NCBI GenBank assembly: GCA_963781785.1
Contig: CAWAHD010000004.1
Span: 62,001-126,000 of the forward strand
DNA: 64,000 nt
Direction of reading: 5' to 3'
Source of the DNA: CAWAHD01 sp963781785
Lineage (GTDB): Bacteria > Planctomycetota > Planctomycetia > Isosphaerales > Isosphaeraceae
The notes under the pieces were generated by a model, which worked only from the letters and a program-made list of their open reading frames with translations, searched no databases and was not told the DNA's origin. Each line of letters starts with the position of its first letter. Positions within the stretch are counted from its first letter, which is position 1. Shown one piece after another: positions 18,677 to 28,422 of the stretch. A program made the position numbers and the translations under genes.

Positions 18677-19375
18677 TCACGTCGTCGGCAACGGCAGCGG
18701 TGAAATGGTGGTAGTCGACCGCACGTGATTGGTAACCGCGCCGCTCGGCCCGGTGGTCGTGGTGCTGACGGTCGATTCGAGCGGACTGATTTGGGTCACG
18801 ACTCGGTGGTCGTGATAAACCTTGCCGGCGGCCGTGTGAATCACCTCGGTGGTGATCGCCTTCGGTCCGCTCTGAACTGTGGTTCCTACGGTGGTCTGAA
18901 CGCCTACGCCAGGTGTATCGAGCCATGCGTCGATGGTGGTCTTGCGGCCGTAGGTGTTCAGGATCTTGGTCTCGGTCGTTGTCGAACCGTCCGGCAGCGT
19001 CGTCGTGACGTTTTCGGTCGTCGTGTTGCCCTGTGTGGTCGCAACGTTCACGACCGTTTCGTGACCGGCGGTACCGGGCAGATCGATCGAGTCGGTGGTC
19101 GTGGTCGTGCTCTCGCCGGTCGGCACCGTCAGGCGATATTCGGTCTCGGTCGTGCCGTGGATCGCGCCAATTCCGACAATGTTGCCGGCATCCCCGTTGG
19201 CGTAGGTCGTCGTCAGCTCCTTGTATGATGGCGAGGTCGTTTTTGTGCTCGCGGCTTGGGTATCCGCGGCGACGACGGAGGACTGATGGCCTACGGCTGC
19301 TGCTGCGCTGCTCAAGGCGATTCGGCCTTCCAGAACATTCGAGAGCGCGGGACGAAACACTCGCCGTCGCGGCAT
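18677..19375 (-). CDS. Thr/Ser-rich probable surface protein
   Basis: 232 residues from ATG 19375 (MPRRRVFRPALSNVLEGRIALS, GGAGCG upstream). The N-terminal RP.LSNVLEGRIALS pattern resembles a planctomycete surface-protein leader of the LE.R type rather than a normal signal peptide. The rest is dominated by Thr/Ser/Val repeats such as TTTENVTTTLPDGSTTTE and STVSTTTTGPSGAVT, suggesting an extended, possibly glycosylated stalk. There are no catalytic motifs. The function is unknown. Confidence 0.7.
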   Translation of the reverse strand: MPRRRVFRPALSNVLEGRIALSSAAAAVGHQSSVVAADTQAASTKTTSPSYKELTTTYANGDAGNIVGIGAIHGTTETEYRLTVPTGESTTTTTDSIDLPGTAGHETVVNVATTQGNTTTENVTTTLPDGSTTTETKILNTYGRKTTIDAWLDTPGVGVQTTVGTTVQSGPKAITTEVIHTAAGKVYHDHRVVTQISPLESTVSTTTTGPSGAVTNHVRSTTTISPLPLPTT

Positions 19376-19493
19376 GGATTTTTCGCTCCAGTCCGTCTTT
19401 CGCTGGGTAACCGGGTCGAAAGCCCCGCAGCGATTCGGCTTCTCCGTACCGTGTCGCCATTCTATTGTGATGCCGAACGAGTTGTTGCCCAAT

Positions 19494-19522
19494 TATTTAG
19501 TCGTCGGTTGGCGATCCCGCAA
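19494..19522 (-). promoter_or_regulatory. Possible promoter of the Thr-rich protein gene
   Basis: On the minus strand TTGCGG (19522-19517) and TAAATA (19499-19494) are 17 bases apart, about 120 bases upstream of the gene start. The rest of 19376-19804 holds nothing I recognise. Confidence 0.35.
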
Positions 19523-19804
19523 TAGACTTTTTTTCAAAGATCACAAATGCGCTGGCGCAAATGGCAATCGAGCCGAGTGCTCGACAGCCACCCGTTCGAT
19601 CAACCCATTTCGTCCGCTATTGCACGACGGATGCGGGACTGGCGACTCCGGCGGCAAGTCCCCTCATCGATAGTGGGCTGGTCGCACGCGGAATCAGCAC
19701 CGGTTACAATTCACTATCTTCGCTTGCCCAGTTAATCGCGACCCCCTACCGGACTTACCGGCGCAGCGGTCGCACGGCGGGCGGGCAGAGAGGGGAGAGT
19801 TCCG

Positions 19805-20743
19805 ATGGCCAAGGACGATCGGGGCGACCGCCCTGGGCGCGATCCGCAGCCTGAAATCGGAGACGCCGAGCTGCTCTTCCGAGAGGAGAACCGCAGACAG
19901 CAGGGCCAACCTTCCGCGAAACCCGCGACGTCGGGCTCTGGCTCGGGCGAAGTCTTCGATCTGGCCGATGATCCCACGCCAGCTCCGCCGGCGGCCGCCG
20001 CACCGGTTCGGCCGATTCCGAGCGGCGCTCCGACCAAGCAGAAGCCCCGGACGCCCCGTGAGCCCCGGCCCGAGGCGGCGCAGGCTGACTCCAAGCTCGA
20101 CCCGGCCGACCTGGTCGAAGAGGTCTGGACCCGGACGCGCGAATGGGGCCCGACCCTCTTGATCGTCGGCGGCTGGGTGAGCGCCCTGGCGATCTTTCTC
20201 TATATCGCTCTGGGACAGGGCTCACTCGGGGCCGCTTTCATCGCACTGATCCTGGGCGGAGGCGTGGCCGCCATCCTCTCTTACCCGATCTTGATCACAC
20301 TGGAACGTCCGGTGCGGATCACGCCCGAACAAGCCGTGCGCGACTATTACGGCGCTCTCTCGCACCACCTTCCTCATTTTCGCCGGATGTGGCTGCTCCT
20401 CAGCAAGGCCGGCCGGGTTTCGTCGGCCTATGGGTCCTTCGAAGGATTCAAGAACTACTGGAAAGACCGGCTCGCACAGCTTCGCGAGGGTCATGCCGGA
20501 TCGTTCACTCCGCTTGTCTTCGAAGTCACGGAGTTCCAGGCCGAGAAGAGTGCAGGCAAGACAAAAATCGATGCCGATTGCACCCTCAGCATCTCGGTCC
20601 GCGGCCAGCGTAAGGGAGGGCCGATTCAAAAGATTCCGCTCAAGATTGCTCTGGTGCGCGGACCGGACAAGATGTGGTATCTCGAAAACGGAACCATGAC
20701 CGGTGCGGATCGATCGGGGCGTGGTCCGTCAATCAAAGATTGA
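19805..20743 (+). CDS. Conserved two-helix membrane protein with Pro-rich cytoplasmic N-terminus
   Basis: 312 residues, RBS GAGGGGAGAG. Residues 1-105 are hydrophilic and Pro/Ala/Arg-rich. Two hydrophobic segments follow (PTLLIVGGWVSALAIFLYIAL and GAAFIALILGGGVAAILSYPI). The C-terminal domain of about 150 residues (PEQAVRDYYGALSHHLPHFRRMW, split as PEQAVRDYYGALSHH and LPHFRRMW; TPLVFEVTEF) resembles planctomycete NTF2-like or DUF-type domains. The function is unknown. It ends just before a long hexamer-repeat hairpin element that could act as its terminator. Confidence 0.75.
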   Translation: MAKDDRGDRPGRDPQPEIGDAELLFREENRRQQGQPSAKPATSGSGSGEVFDLADDPTPAPPAAAAPVRPIPSGAPTKQKPRTPREPRPEAAQADSKLDPADLVEEVWTRTREWGPTLLIVGGWVSALAIFLYIALGQGSLGAAFIALILGGGVAAILSYPILITLERPVRITPEQAVRDYYGALSHHLPHFRRMWLLLSKAGRVSSAYGSFEGFKNYWKDRLAQLREGHAGSFTPLVFEVTEFQAEKSAGKTKIDADCTLSISVRGQRKGGPIQKIPLKIALVRGPDKMWYLENGTMTGADRSGRGPSIKD

Positions 20744-20771
20744 CGGACCGAGGGATACGACTCACTCAAAC

Positions 20772-21071
20772 CGAGATTAGGATTAAGATTAGGAGTAAGA
20801 TTAAGACTAAGACTAGGACTAAGACTAAGACTAAGACTATGAAGATGATTAAGAGTAAGATAAAGATTAAGAGTATGATCTCATTCCGCCCGGAGCACTG
20901 CTGGTGCTTGGCTGCTCGAAAGAAACTCGGCACGCGACTAAAACGAGAGCCACGAGCCAGATCCGGTCCTGGTCTTGCTCGTTTTCTTGCTGTTCTTCTT
21001 CTTGGTCGTAGTCTTAGTCTTAATCCTACTCTTACTCTTACTCTTAGTCTTAGTCTTAGTCTTAGTCTTAG
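20772..21071. repeat. Hexamer-repeat hairpin element, copy 1
   Basis: The left arm (about 20772-20886) consists of degenerate hexamers of the AAGACT/AAGATT/AAGAGT type. The right arm (about 21004-21071) is the reverse-complement type (CTTAGT/CTTAAT/CTTACT). About 118 bases of non-repetitive sequence separate the arms. The arms can pair into a very long imperfect stem. From 20801 on, the element is duplicated at 22549, flanking the insertion sequence. Translated, the arms give KIKTKTKT or VLVLVLIL strings, which are artefacts. It sits between convergent genes, where a long stem could serve as a bidirectional terminator. Confidence 0.85.
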
Positions 21072-22548
21072 TACGACAGCGCTACTTGGCAAAATCGGGC
21101 ATCTCGGCTATTCTCCGTAACTCATTGATGGAACTTCAGATCCAGGGAGTTACGGATGACTCCACGACAGATCCTGTCATTGGGGTCGCAGCTCGACGAG
21201 TTTGACGACTGTTTTGCACGTTCGGAACCCCGTGGCCACTTGGCCAGCTACGTGCGTGGCCAGCTCGCCGATTTGCCGCGTAAGAGCGTGCAGCCGATCG
21301 CAGATTTCAGCGGTACGCCGCGGCGGACTTTGCAAGAGTTCCTCAGTTGGTCCGACTGGGACCATGCTCTGATGCGCGACCGCGTCCAGATGATCGTAGC
21401 ACGGGACCATGCCGACCCTCATGCCATTGGTATCCTGGATGACTCGGGACATCCCAAGTCAGGCAACAAAACGGCGTGTGTCCAGAGGCAATGGTGTGGC
21501 AACACCGGCAAAATCGACAACTGCGTGGTCACTGTTCATCTTGCCTACACGACCTACGATACTCGGTTCCGGACGATGCTCGATAGCGCACTATTCCTTC
21601 CCGAAAACGGCTGGGACGATCCCGCACGTCGTAAGGAGGCTGATATCCCGGCCGAGCTGACCTACCGGCCCAAGTGGCAAATCGCTTTGGAACTACTCGA
21701 CCGCGCACTTGGCAACAACGTGGTTTTCGGCTGGCTCACGTTCGATGAATGGTATTCGATCCCGGGCGAGTTCCTCGCTGGCTTGGAGGCACGGCACCAG
21801 CGTTACGTCGCTGAAGTTCGCAAGAGTTTCCGAGGTTGGTTGTACGATCCCCAACAAAAGCCCCGTGCCCAATTGAGCACGGTCGAGAACTTGTGCTCGT
21901 TTTCCATTCCCATGATGCGGCAGCCCTGGCAGCGGGTCTACGTGAAAGACACCGACAAAGGGCCGATGGTGTGGGAGGTCAAGCACGCTCCGATCTGGCT
22001 CTCGCGAGACGGCCGCATTCTGGGGCCCTACTGGCTCATATACGCCCGCAATGTGCTGGACCCCGGCGAGGTCAAGTACTTCCTGTCCAATGCAAGCCCA
22101 GGGACTCCGCTGGAGTCGATCGTCCACGTGGCATTTGCGCGGTGGCCCGTTGAGCGTACCTTGGAGGACGAGAAGGACGAACTCGGACTGAGTCACTTCG
22201 AGGTCCGAAAATATCATTCAATCATGAGACATTTGAGTGTGACTCAAGTAAGCCACCTCTTCCTCGCCCGCCAAACCGAGCGGCTCCGGGGGGAAAAACC
22301 TAGAGATCACATTGTGCCAGGTCCGAACCGCTGCGAACGTGCTAGTCGATGTGCTGCCTTTGCCGAAGCGCACCGCACCGAACGACTCGAAAAGGCGTCG
22401 AACAATCTTCACCAAACTCAGGATCAGAACCGGCGCGCCCGAAAGTCGCACACGAAGACGAGGCTATCGCGGCTCACGCGAATGGGGATTCTCCTGGCGG
22501 ATTTGGCCTGCTGCGTTCCCCCGTAATTCAGCAAGTAGCGCTGTCGTA
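21072..22548 (+). mobile_element. IS701-family insertion sequence, apparently complete
   Basis: 1477 bp bounded by perfect 17-bp terminal inverted repeats, TACGACAGCGCTACTTG at 21072-21088 and its complement at 22532-22548. It encodes one DDE transposase. Flanking tetranucleotides are TTAG on the left and TTAA on the right. Both fit the YTAR target preference known for IS701 but they are not identical, so a clean target duplication is not shown. Both flanks are hexamer-repeat hairpin copies. Confidence 0.85.
21156..22526 (+). CDS. IS701-type DDE transposase
   Basis: 456 residues, full length for the family. The N-terminal part contains YVRGQLADLPRKSVQPIAD and FLSWSDWDHALMRDR. The first catalytic Asp is in AIGILDDSGHPKSGNKT, the second in VVFGWLTFDEWYS, and the Glu lies in WPVERTLEDEKDELGLSHFE, which is the usual IS701/IS4-superfamily DDE layout. 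No frameshift or stop was seen, so the element may still be active. The start at 21156 has GGGAG just upstream. Confidence 0.92.
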   Translation: MTPRQILSLGSQLDEFDDCFARSEPRGHLASYVRGQLADLPRKSVQPIADFSGTPRRTLQEFLSWSDWDHALMRDRVQMIVARDHADPHAIGILDDSGHPKSGNKTACVQRQWCGNTGKIDNCVVTVHLAYTTYDTRFRTMLDSALFLPENGWDDPARRKEADIPAELTYRPKWQIALELLDRALGNNVVFGWLTFDEWYSIPGEFLAGLEARHQRYVAEVRKSFRGWLYDPQQKPRAQLSTVENLCSFSIPMMRQPWQRVYVKDTDKGPMVWEVKHAPIWLSRDGRILGPYWLIYARNVLDPGEVKYFLSNASPGTPLESIVHVAFARWPVERTLEDEKDELGLSHFEVRKYHSIMRHLSVTQVSHLFLARQTERLRGEKPRDHIVPGPNRCERASRCAAFAEAHRTERLEKASNNLHQTQDQNRRARKSHTKTRLSRLTRMGILLADLACCVPP

Positions 22549-22838
22549 TTAAGACTATGACTAGGACTAAGACTAAGACTAAGACTATGAAGATGATTAA
22601 GAGTAAGATAAAGATTAAGAGTATGATCTCATTCTGCGCCGGAGCACTGCTGGTGCTTGGCTGCTCGAAAGAAACTCGGCACGCGACTAAAACGAGAGCC
22701 ACGAGCCAGATCCGGTCCTGGTCTTGCTCGTTTTCTTGCTGTTCTTCTTCTTGGTCGTAGTCTTAATCTTAATCCTACTCTTACTCTTAGTCTTAGTCTT
22801 AGTCTTAGTCTTAGTCTTAGTCTTAGTCTCGACCTCGT
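22549..22838. repeat. Hexamer-repeat hairpin element, copy 2
   Basis: Near-identical direct copy of 20801-21071 (offset 1748-1749), including the central unique segment that starts GGAGCACTGCTGGTGCTTGG. It starts exactly at the right end of the insertion sequence. The left arm is 22549-22632 and the right arm about 22750-22838. It lies just downstream of the ABC permease gene on the other strand. Confidence 0.85.
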
Positions 22839-22888
22839 CTGGCTCTGCGAGCGCCGGCACCCCTCGGTGGATGATCCGTCGCCCCGGC

Positions 22889-24556
22889 CTATCCCAGCCC
22901 TCCCGATCGCCACCAGCGCCAGCGAAACGCCAGATACGTGATTCCGAGAAAGACCAGGCAGAGGGGCGGGTAAATGCACAGGAAGATCAGCCAGACCGGC
23001 ATCGCGATCTTCCCCACGATCGGCACCAGGACCGCCTCCTTGATGACGGGTGGCTTGTCGCCCCAGACCTCGTTACGGGTCGTGTGCATCGGCACGCCGA
23101 ATGCCGCCGAGAACGGGCTGGTGACCGTGAACGCCGCCAACTGCTTCTCGGAAATCGAGCCGATCCCCTGCAGGTAAAGTTCCAATCCCAGGGGCACCAC
23201 GAACAAGATAAGCAGGGTCAGATATGTGAGAACCATCGCGGCAGAAGTCCGCCGCGCCAGGGCCGAGCACATCAGCCCGACCGTCGACGTCGCCAGGCAG
23301 GTCATTGCGATGATCGCCAGGTAAGCCAGCAGCGTCCAGAACCGATCGCGGAGCTCGGGCAAGAGGGTATAGGCCAGGAGAAGCTGCTCGGTGAGCAAGA
23401 AGGTGAGCACGGTCGAGACGCGCAGGGCCGCCAGCAGCTTGGCAATCACGATCTGCCCCGGGCGCAGCAAGGTCGTCAAGAGCAGGCTGAGCGTTTGTCG
23501 CTCGCGCTCCTGGGTGATGCTTCCCGCCGAAAAAACCGGGCCAACCAGCAGGTTGAACGTGAGGACGTAGGCAACGTAGTACGCCGCTCGCTCGGACCAG
23601 AGAAACAGCAGGACGGCCATCATCGGTATCGACAACAGCATGCTCACCTGGATCACCACCCGGAGCATCAACGTTCCCTGGCTGAAGATCTCGCTGCGCA
23701 GCTCCTTGTCGAGGACCGGGTTGGTGCCATCCGGCATCAGGTCGGTGCGCTTGGCCGGCGCGAACAGCTTGTCCGGAAACAGGTCGCGGTCGATCACCAC
23801 GCCGATCGCATATTTCATTTCCTCTTCTTCGTCGACGACGTCCTTGCCCTCGCTGCCCACATCCGGAGGATGCAGGAGCCGGCGGTTGATCAAGATCCCC
23901 AGGACGGTCCAGGCGGCCATGCACCACGGCGGAAGGATCGCGATCGAGACGAAGTCGCGCGCGACCACGTTGTCGGTTCGCGTCAGTGCGACGCACATCA
24001 CCGCCAGGGGCAGGATCGTCAAGTAGCTGACGACCAGGGCCGAGCTGGTGCGCCGGAAATAGCTCGAGCAGGCGACCGAGAGCAGCCCGAACGTCCCGGC
24101 CGCCAGGATCAAGACCATGTAGCTGCGGGTGATCTCCGACAGGAGCAGGCCGCCCAGCAGGTAGCAGAGGATCATCAGCGGGAGGCTGGAGACGATCAGG
24201 ATCACCAGGTAGCTGAGCGAGCTCAAGAGCTTGCCTACCAGGATCGTCGATGGCTTGAGCGGGCTGGCCAGGAGCAGCTCGTAGGTCTTCCGTTCCTTCT
24301 CGCCGGTGATGCTCCCCGCGGCAAAGGTCGGCGCCATCAGGGCCACCAGAAAAAATTGCCCCAGGAAGAACAGGTCGAACAGCGTGCGAGCCACGCCCGG
24401 ACTGACCTGGCGTGCGCCGGTCTCCCCGGCGGGCCAGTAGAAGAAGACCAGCGCGCCGAGCACGCAGACGTAGAGCAACTGGAGTACGAACGAGCGGGGC
24501 GACCGCAGCGTGACCAGCAGCTCGCGGATCAGGACGGGGTTATCTCTCAGGAGCAT
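22889..24556 (-). CDS. ABC-2 type permease, two fused membrane modules
   Basis: 555 residues with about twelve membrane segments in two repeats. Each repeat has the ABC-2 signature loop: AAGSITGEKERKTYELLLASPL in the first (split AAGSITGEKERKTYE / LLLASPL) and SAGSITQERERQTLSLLL in the second. It would form the membrane channel for the ATPase encoded just upstream. The gene is the last of a three-gene operon (GldG-like, ATPase, permease) whose members are spaced by -4 and +34 bases. The substrate is unknown. GldA/GldG-like sets in other bacteria act on the cell envelope. Confidence 0.9.
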   Translation of the reverse strand: MLLRDNPVLIRELLVTLRSPRSFVLQLLYVCVLGALVFFYWPAGETGARQVSPGVARTLFDLFFLGQFFLVALMAPTFAAGSITGEKERKTYELLLASPLKPSTILVGKLLSSLSYLVILIVSSLPLMILCYLLGGLLLSEITRSYMVLILAAGTFGLLSVACSSYFRRTSSALVVSYLTILPLAVMCVALTRTDNVVARDFVSIAILPPWCMAAWTVLGILINRRLLHPPDVGSEGKDVVDEEEEMKYAIGVVIDRDLFPDKLFAPAKRTDLMPDGTNPVLDKELRSEIFSQGTLMLRVVIQVSMLLSIPMMAVLLFLWSERAAYYVAYVLTFNLLVGPVFSAGSITQERERQTLSLLLTTLLRPGQIVIAKLLAALRVSTVLTFLLTEQLLLAYTLLPELRDRFWTLLAYLAIIAMTCLATSTVGLMCSALARRTSAAMVLTYLTLLILFVVPLGLELYLQGIGSISEKQLAAFTVTSPFSAAFGVPMHTTRNEVWGDKPPVIKEAVLVPIVGKIAMPVWLIFLCIYPPLCLVFLGITYLAFRWRWWRSGGLG

Positions 24557-24590
24557 CGCTCGTGACCTCGATCTGGCAGCTCAGCTCAGC

Positions 24591-25520
24591 TCAGCTCACG
24601 ATACCCTTGGTGATCATCATGAAGACTTCCTCGAGCGAAAGCGGCTCCTCGGCAAACGACTGCACGACGATTCCGGCGGAGAGCAGCCGCTCCAGGAGCC
24701 GGGCCATGTCCGGGTCCTGGCCTTCGAATTCTGCGGTGAGCGTGTGGTCGTACGATTCGACCATGCGGACGGACGGGTCGTCCTTGAGCACCAGGGCGGC
24801 CCGTTCGATACTGGCATCCAGCACCTTCACCTTGATGACCCGGTGCGACCGGATCTGCTGCTGGATGTCCTGGATGCTGCCTGCCGCCAGCAGCTTGCCG
24901 CGCTCGATGATGCCGATCGACGTGCAGAAGTCAGCGAGCTCGGAGAGGATGTGGCTCGAGATGAGGATCGTCTTGCCCATCTGCTTGAGCTCGTTCAAGA
25001 GCGCCTTCATCTCCAGCCGCGCTCGCGGGTCGAGGCCGGACGCCGGCTCGTCCAGGATCAGGACGGGCGGATCGTGCACCAGCGTCTTGGCCAGACACAG
25101 TCTCTGCTTCATGCCCTTCGAGAGCCCGTTGACATAGTCTTCGCGCTTGTGAGCCAGGTCGAGCAGGTCGAGTACCTCGCCGATGATCTTCTTGCGAAAA
25201 GACCGGGGGATCTCGTAGGCGACGGCGAAAAAGTCGAGGAATTCCCACACCTTCATGCCATCGTAGACACCGAAGTCATCGGGCATGAATCCGATGACCC
25301 GCCGCACCGACATCGGGTCGGCGGTGACCGAGAAGCCGGCGACGCGTCCCTCGCCGGCAGTCGGGCGCAGCAAGGTCGCCAGAAACCGGATTGTCGTGCT
25401 CTTTCCCGCTCCGTTGGGCCCGATGAAGCCGAAGATCTCGCCCTTGCCGATCGAAAAGCTCAGGTCGTCGACGGCGAGAAAGTCGCCATACCGCTTGGTG
25501 AAATGCATCACCTCGATCAT
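24591..25520 (-). CDS. ABC transporter ATP-binding protein (NatA/GldA-like)
   Basis: 309 residues. Walker A GFIGPNGAGKSTTIRFLATLL, signature NGLSKGMKQRLCLAKTL, Walker B VLILDEPASGLDPRARLE, H-loop ISSHILSELADFC. A C-terminal about 80-residue regulatory extension (VIKVKVLDASIERAALVL, EEPLSLEEVFMMITKG) is usual for DrrA/NatA-type ATPases. It overlaps the upstream gene by four bases (ATGA), so it is translationally coupled. It powers the adjacent permease. Confidence 0.93.
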   Translation of the reverse strand: MIEVMHFTKRYGDFLAVDDLSFSIGKGEIFGFIGPNGAGKSTTIRFLATLLRPTAGEGRVAGFSVTADPMSVRRVIGFMPDDFGVYDGMKVWEFLDFFAVAYEIPRSFRKKIIGEVLDLLDLAHKREDYVNGLSKGMKQRLCLAKTLVHDPPVLILDEPASGLDPRARLEMKALLNELKQMGKTILISSHILSELADFCTSIGIIERGKLLAAGSIQDIQQQIRSHRVIKVKVLDASIERAALVLKDDPSVRMVESYDHTLTAEFEGQDPDMARLLERLLSAGIVVQSFAEEPLSLEEVFMMITKGIVS

Positions 25521-28186
25521 GAATCAAGAGCCTCCGCGAATGCCGATCCTGATGCGGGCCGGTCGTTGTTCGGCGGTTGTGAGCGGTCCGGGGCGCTATT
25601 GCCCAAGCGGCTTCTGGCCGCCGAGGGCGAGATCGGTGCCGCCGGCTTTGCCGGCGGCGGCTTCGGCTTGCTCGGGGGCGCTGCGGCCCTGTCGCGGCGG
25701 GCCAGGCGGTTGTAGCGGCGGCCGTCGGGGCTGGGCGGCGGGCCGCTGCGCAGATGGACCTGCACCGTGGTGAACCCGCGCTCGCGGTCGATCGGCGGCT
25801 CGATCACCTGACCTTTGATCGTCGCGGCAAACCACGCGACAAGGCGCAGCTCGCCTTGCTCTTCCTCGCGAGACTCCCAGGCCCCCTTGAGCGCCTCCAG
25901 GAATGGATTCGGATCGGGACCCGGCGGCGCTGCCACCCGTTCCGGCGGCCGCTCACTCTTCTGTTCGTCGATCTCGATCGAGGCGCCCGGTGCGATCGTG
26001 CCCAGCCAGCGCTCTTGGCGATCGCCGCCCGCATGATCGACCAGAACCGCGTCTCGCAGCTCGAGCTCGGTGTCGTTCACGACCTTGCGCCGGCCTTTGT
26101 CGTCGACCACGCGGATCGACCCGGCCAGTGTCAGCATCTCCTCGGCGCGGAACATGGCGAGGCTGCGCGGTTGCACCAGGAAATCGATGAGCGCTGGCAC
26201 CGGCGATGACTGAAAAGTGGACTTCGAGACATCTTCACCGCGGATCGACCGGCCGTTGTCCAGGGGCAATGCCAGGGCGGTCGGGTTGTTGGGGTAGGAA
26301 ATCGAGAACCGCGAACGCCCCGACGTGTAGAGCGAGAAGAGCCGGGTTAAATGGGCACGCGGGTAGTCGCCGTGGATCTCCAGGAGGTCGATCTCGTCGA
26401 CGGCGGTTTCATAACCCATGTCGCGGGCGGCCACGCGCTCCACCGCGATGGCGAACCCGAACGCCACCAGCAGAACGGCGACCCAGGCCCATTCCGGCCG
26501 CCTGAGGATGAACCGGCAGACCAGCCAGTTGATCGGCACAACCACGATCAGGTAGGCAAGGATCACCCGCAGGACGAAGAGGGATCCGGGAATCGTGATT
26601 CCGGAAGCCTCCTCGAGCAGGTCACGGCTGAGCCTGGGCAGCATCGCGCTGTCGCGCCAGTCGGCCACGCCCTGCACCTGGCTCATGAGGCTCAGGACGT
26701 TGTCCGGATCGGCGAGCGAAGCACTCGTCGTGGGGGACTTCCGTGCTTCCTCGACGGGTTTGATCAGGGTGCTCGCCGGCGAGATCACATGCACGCCGGC
26801 GTCGCGGCTGGTGATCCGGTACCACGTCAAGTCCGGTCCGAAGAGACGGCCCGCCAGGGGCGATGCGGCGAGCTCGGCGTCCGACACGCCCCAGCCGCCG
26901 CCCGGTTCCTCCGGGCGCCGCAGGATCACGCGCCTGACCAGCGTATCGAGGCCGGGCCACGCCAGGAGGGCTTCTTCATTGGGGTTGAGTGCCAGGACGG
27001 TGATCCGACCTCGGCCCACGCGGCTTTCCACCGCCAACCGATGAGGGCTCGCCTCGCCCAGCGCGATCGTCGACGCGCCGGGCCTGGCCTGGAGCACCGA
27101 GAGATGGACGGGACGGTTCGAAGCCGGTCGGATCGGGACCGGCGCCTGATAGTTCACGCTGCCGCGCCGGCCCGGATTCGAAGTTCTCTGCGGCACCGGG
27201 TTGCCGTCGGGCTCGAAGCTCGTGGTGTACCGCGGAGGCGGATAGGACTGAGATAACGGATCGAGGTCTTTCTGTGTGAGGGCCACCGTTTCGCCGGATG
27301 AGTCGGCCGGCAGGTACGGGCCCAGAAAACTGTCGCGGTACACCGAGTAGGAGGATCCGGCGCCGCCGGAGATGATCAACTGACCTCCCCAGTGAAGCCA
27401 GTCGAGCATGGCCTGCTGCTGGGCGGTCGAAAGCGAGTCGGTCGGATAATTGTCCCAGATGACGTGACTGATCGTGGTCCACGTGAGCGGATGGGACGAC
27501 AGGGATGGAATGCCCGGCTCCATCGGCAGGACCATGCAGTAATAGCGGAACTTGTCGATCTCGCCTCCCTCTCGTTCCAGCGAAGCCGGCAGGATGGCCG
27601 CCATCCGATTCCACGCCGTGAACTTGGTGGTCGCGTCCTTGCTCAGTACCACGATCAGCATCTGATGTGTCGGCAGGGTCGACAGGTTGGCCTGCCAGCT
27701 CATGTCGGCTCTCAATGCGCCCGGGCGAACGAGCTCGACCTCGAACTGTTTGGGAATCTGGCCGTCGCCGGCTGGTTTCATCATTTGAAGCACGCGGCGG
27801 GCGCGCTGCTCCTTGAGCAGACGGATGTCGCGGCGGAAGAACACTTCCTGGGGCATTCCCAGGAGCCTCACGGGCTCGCTGACCAGGAAGCCGTCGTATT
27901 CGTCTTCGTTGGCCCTGAGCTCGAAGGTGCAACTGAACCAGTGATTCGCCTTGACGTACGGCAGCACATCAAAGGGCGCGATCTGCGACCGGAAGAACTC
28001 GAACGGAGGTTGGTTCTTGTCTTTCAGCAGTTTTTTCTTGAGTCCCTCGGGATCGGTCAGGATCTGGAGGCGCTCTTCCTCCGAGGTCGTGACCTGGGCC
28101 TTCGCAAGCTGATCGCGCCCGATCAAAAGCCAGGCGGCCAGGATCGCGATGACCAGACGCTCGGATCGTAGAACAATCGACTTCAC
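25517..28186 (-). CDS. Large exported GldG-like membrane protein of the ABC operon
   Basis: 889 residues from a GTG with GGGAG upstream. An N-terminal signal (RLVIAILAAWLLIGRDQLAKAQ) is followed by an extracytoplasmic region with a segment QQQAMLDWLHWGGQLIISGG, typical of GldG/ABC-type uncharacterised auxiliary domains. Two membrane segments lie at about 560-610 (LFVLRVILAYLIVVVPINWL, WVAVLLVAFGFAIAVERVA). A beta-rich domain and a Pro/Ala-rich C-terminal tail follow. It is the first gene of the operon with the ATPase and permease, which suggests it is the auxiliary envelope subunit. I cannot name the substrate. Confidence 0.75.
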   Translation of the reverse strand: MKSIVLRSERLVIAILAAWLLIGRDQLAKAQVTTSEEERLQILTDPEGLKKKLLKDKNQPPFEFFRSQIAPFDVLPYVKANHWFSCTFELRANEDEYDGFLVSEPVRLLGMPQEVFFRRDIRLLKEQRARRVLQMMKPAGDGQIPKQFEVELVRPGALRADMSWQANLSTLPTHQMLIVVLSKDATTKFTAWNRMAAILPASLEREGGEIDKFRYYCMVLPMEPGIPSLSSHPLTWTTISHVIWDNYPTDSLSTAQQQAMLDWLHWGGQLIISGGAGSSYSVYRDSFLGPYLPADSSGETVALTQKDLDPLSQSYPPPRYTTSFEPDGNPVPQRTSNPGRRGSVNYQAPVPIRPASNRPVHLSVLQARPGASTIALGEASPHRLAVESRVGRGRITVLALNPNEEALLAWPGLDTLVRRVILRRPEEPGGGWGVSDAELAASPLAGRLFGPDLTWYRITSRDAGVHVISPASTLIKPVEEARKSPTTSASLADPDNVLSLMSQVQGVADWRDSAMLPRLSRDLLEEASGITIPGSLFVLRVILAYLIVVVPINWLVCRFILRRPEWAWVAVLLVAFGFAIAVERVAARDMGYETAVDEIDLLEIHGDYPRAHLTRLFSLYTSGRSRFSISYPNNPTALALPLDNGRSIRGEDVSKSTFQSSPVPALIDFLVQPRSLAMFRAEEMLTLAGSIRVVDDKGRRKVVNDTELELRDAVLVDHAGGDRQERWLGTIAPGASIEIDEQKSERPPERVAAPPGPDPNPFLEALKGAWESREEEQGELRLVAWFAATIKGQVIEPPIDRERGFTTVQVHLRSGPPPSPDGRRYNRLARRDRAAAPPSKPKPPPAKPAAPISPSAARSRLGNSAPDRSQPPNNDRPASGSAFAEALDS

Positions 28187-28422
28187 CAGAGTGTCAACTC
28201 CCTGGAGTGCGCCGTGCCGGGAAGACCGGCGTTTTTTCGGCCAGCCGTTCAGGCCTCTTGACCGAGGCGAATCCGGCTGTTGGGCCCTCCGAGCCTTGAT
28301 TTCCCGGCTTCCCGTGCGACTCTCTGACCTAGCTTGAGCGAATTCATTAGTCGTGTCTCACGAGTGTAACAGGTGGAGCGCTCTACCGAAAGGGTTGGAG
28401 GGAAACTGGCTGCGGGAATTGA

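Noticed and set aside
20766..21092. Hydrophobic minus-strand protein rich in VLVLVLIL at the hexamer arrays, likewise at 22424-22702 and 39864-40097
   Set aside because: The hydrophobicity is a direct result of the hexamer repeat. Inverted arms give the same on either strand.
22724..24565. 613-codon plus-strand open frame
   Set aside because: It is antisense to the well-supported ABC permease and rich in Gln/Arg/His as expected of a GC-rich shadow frame.
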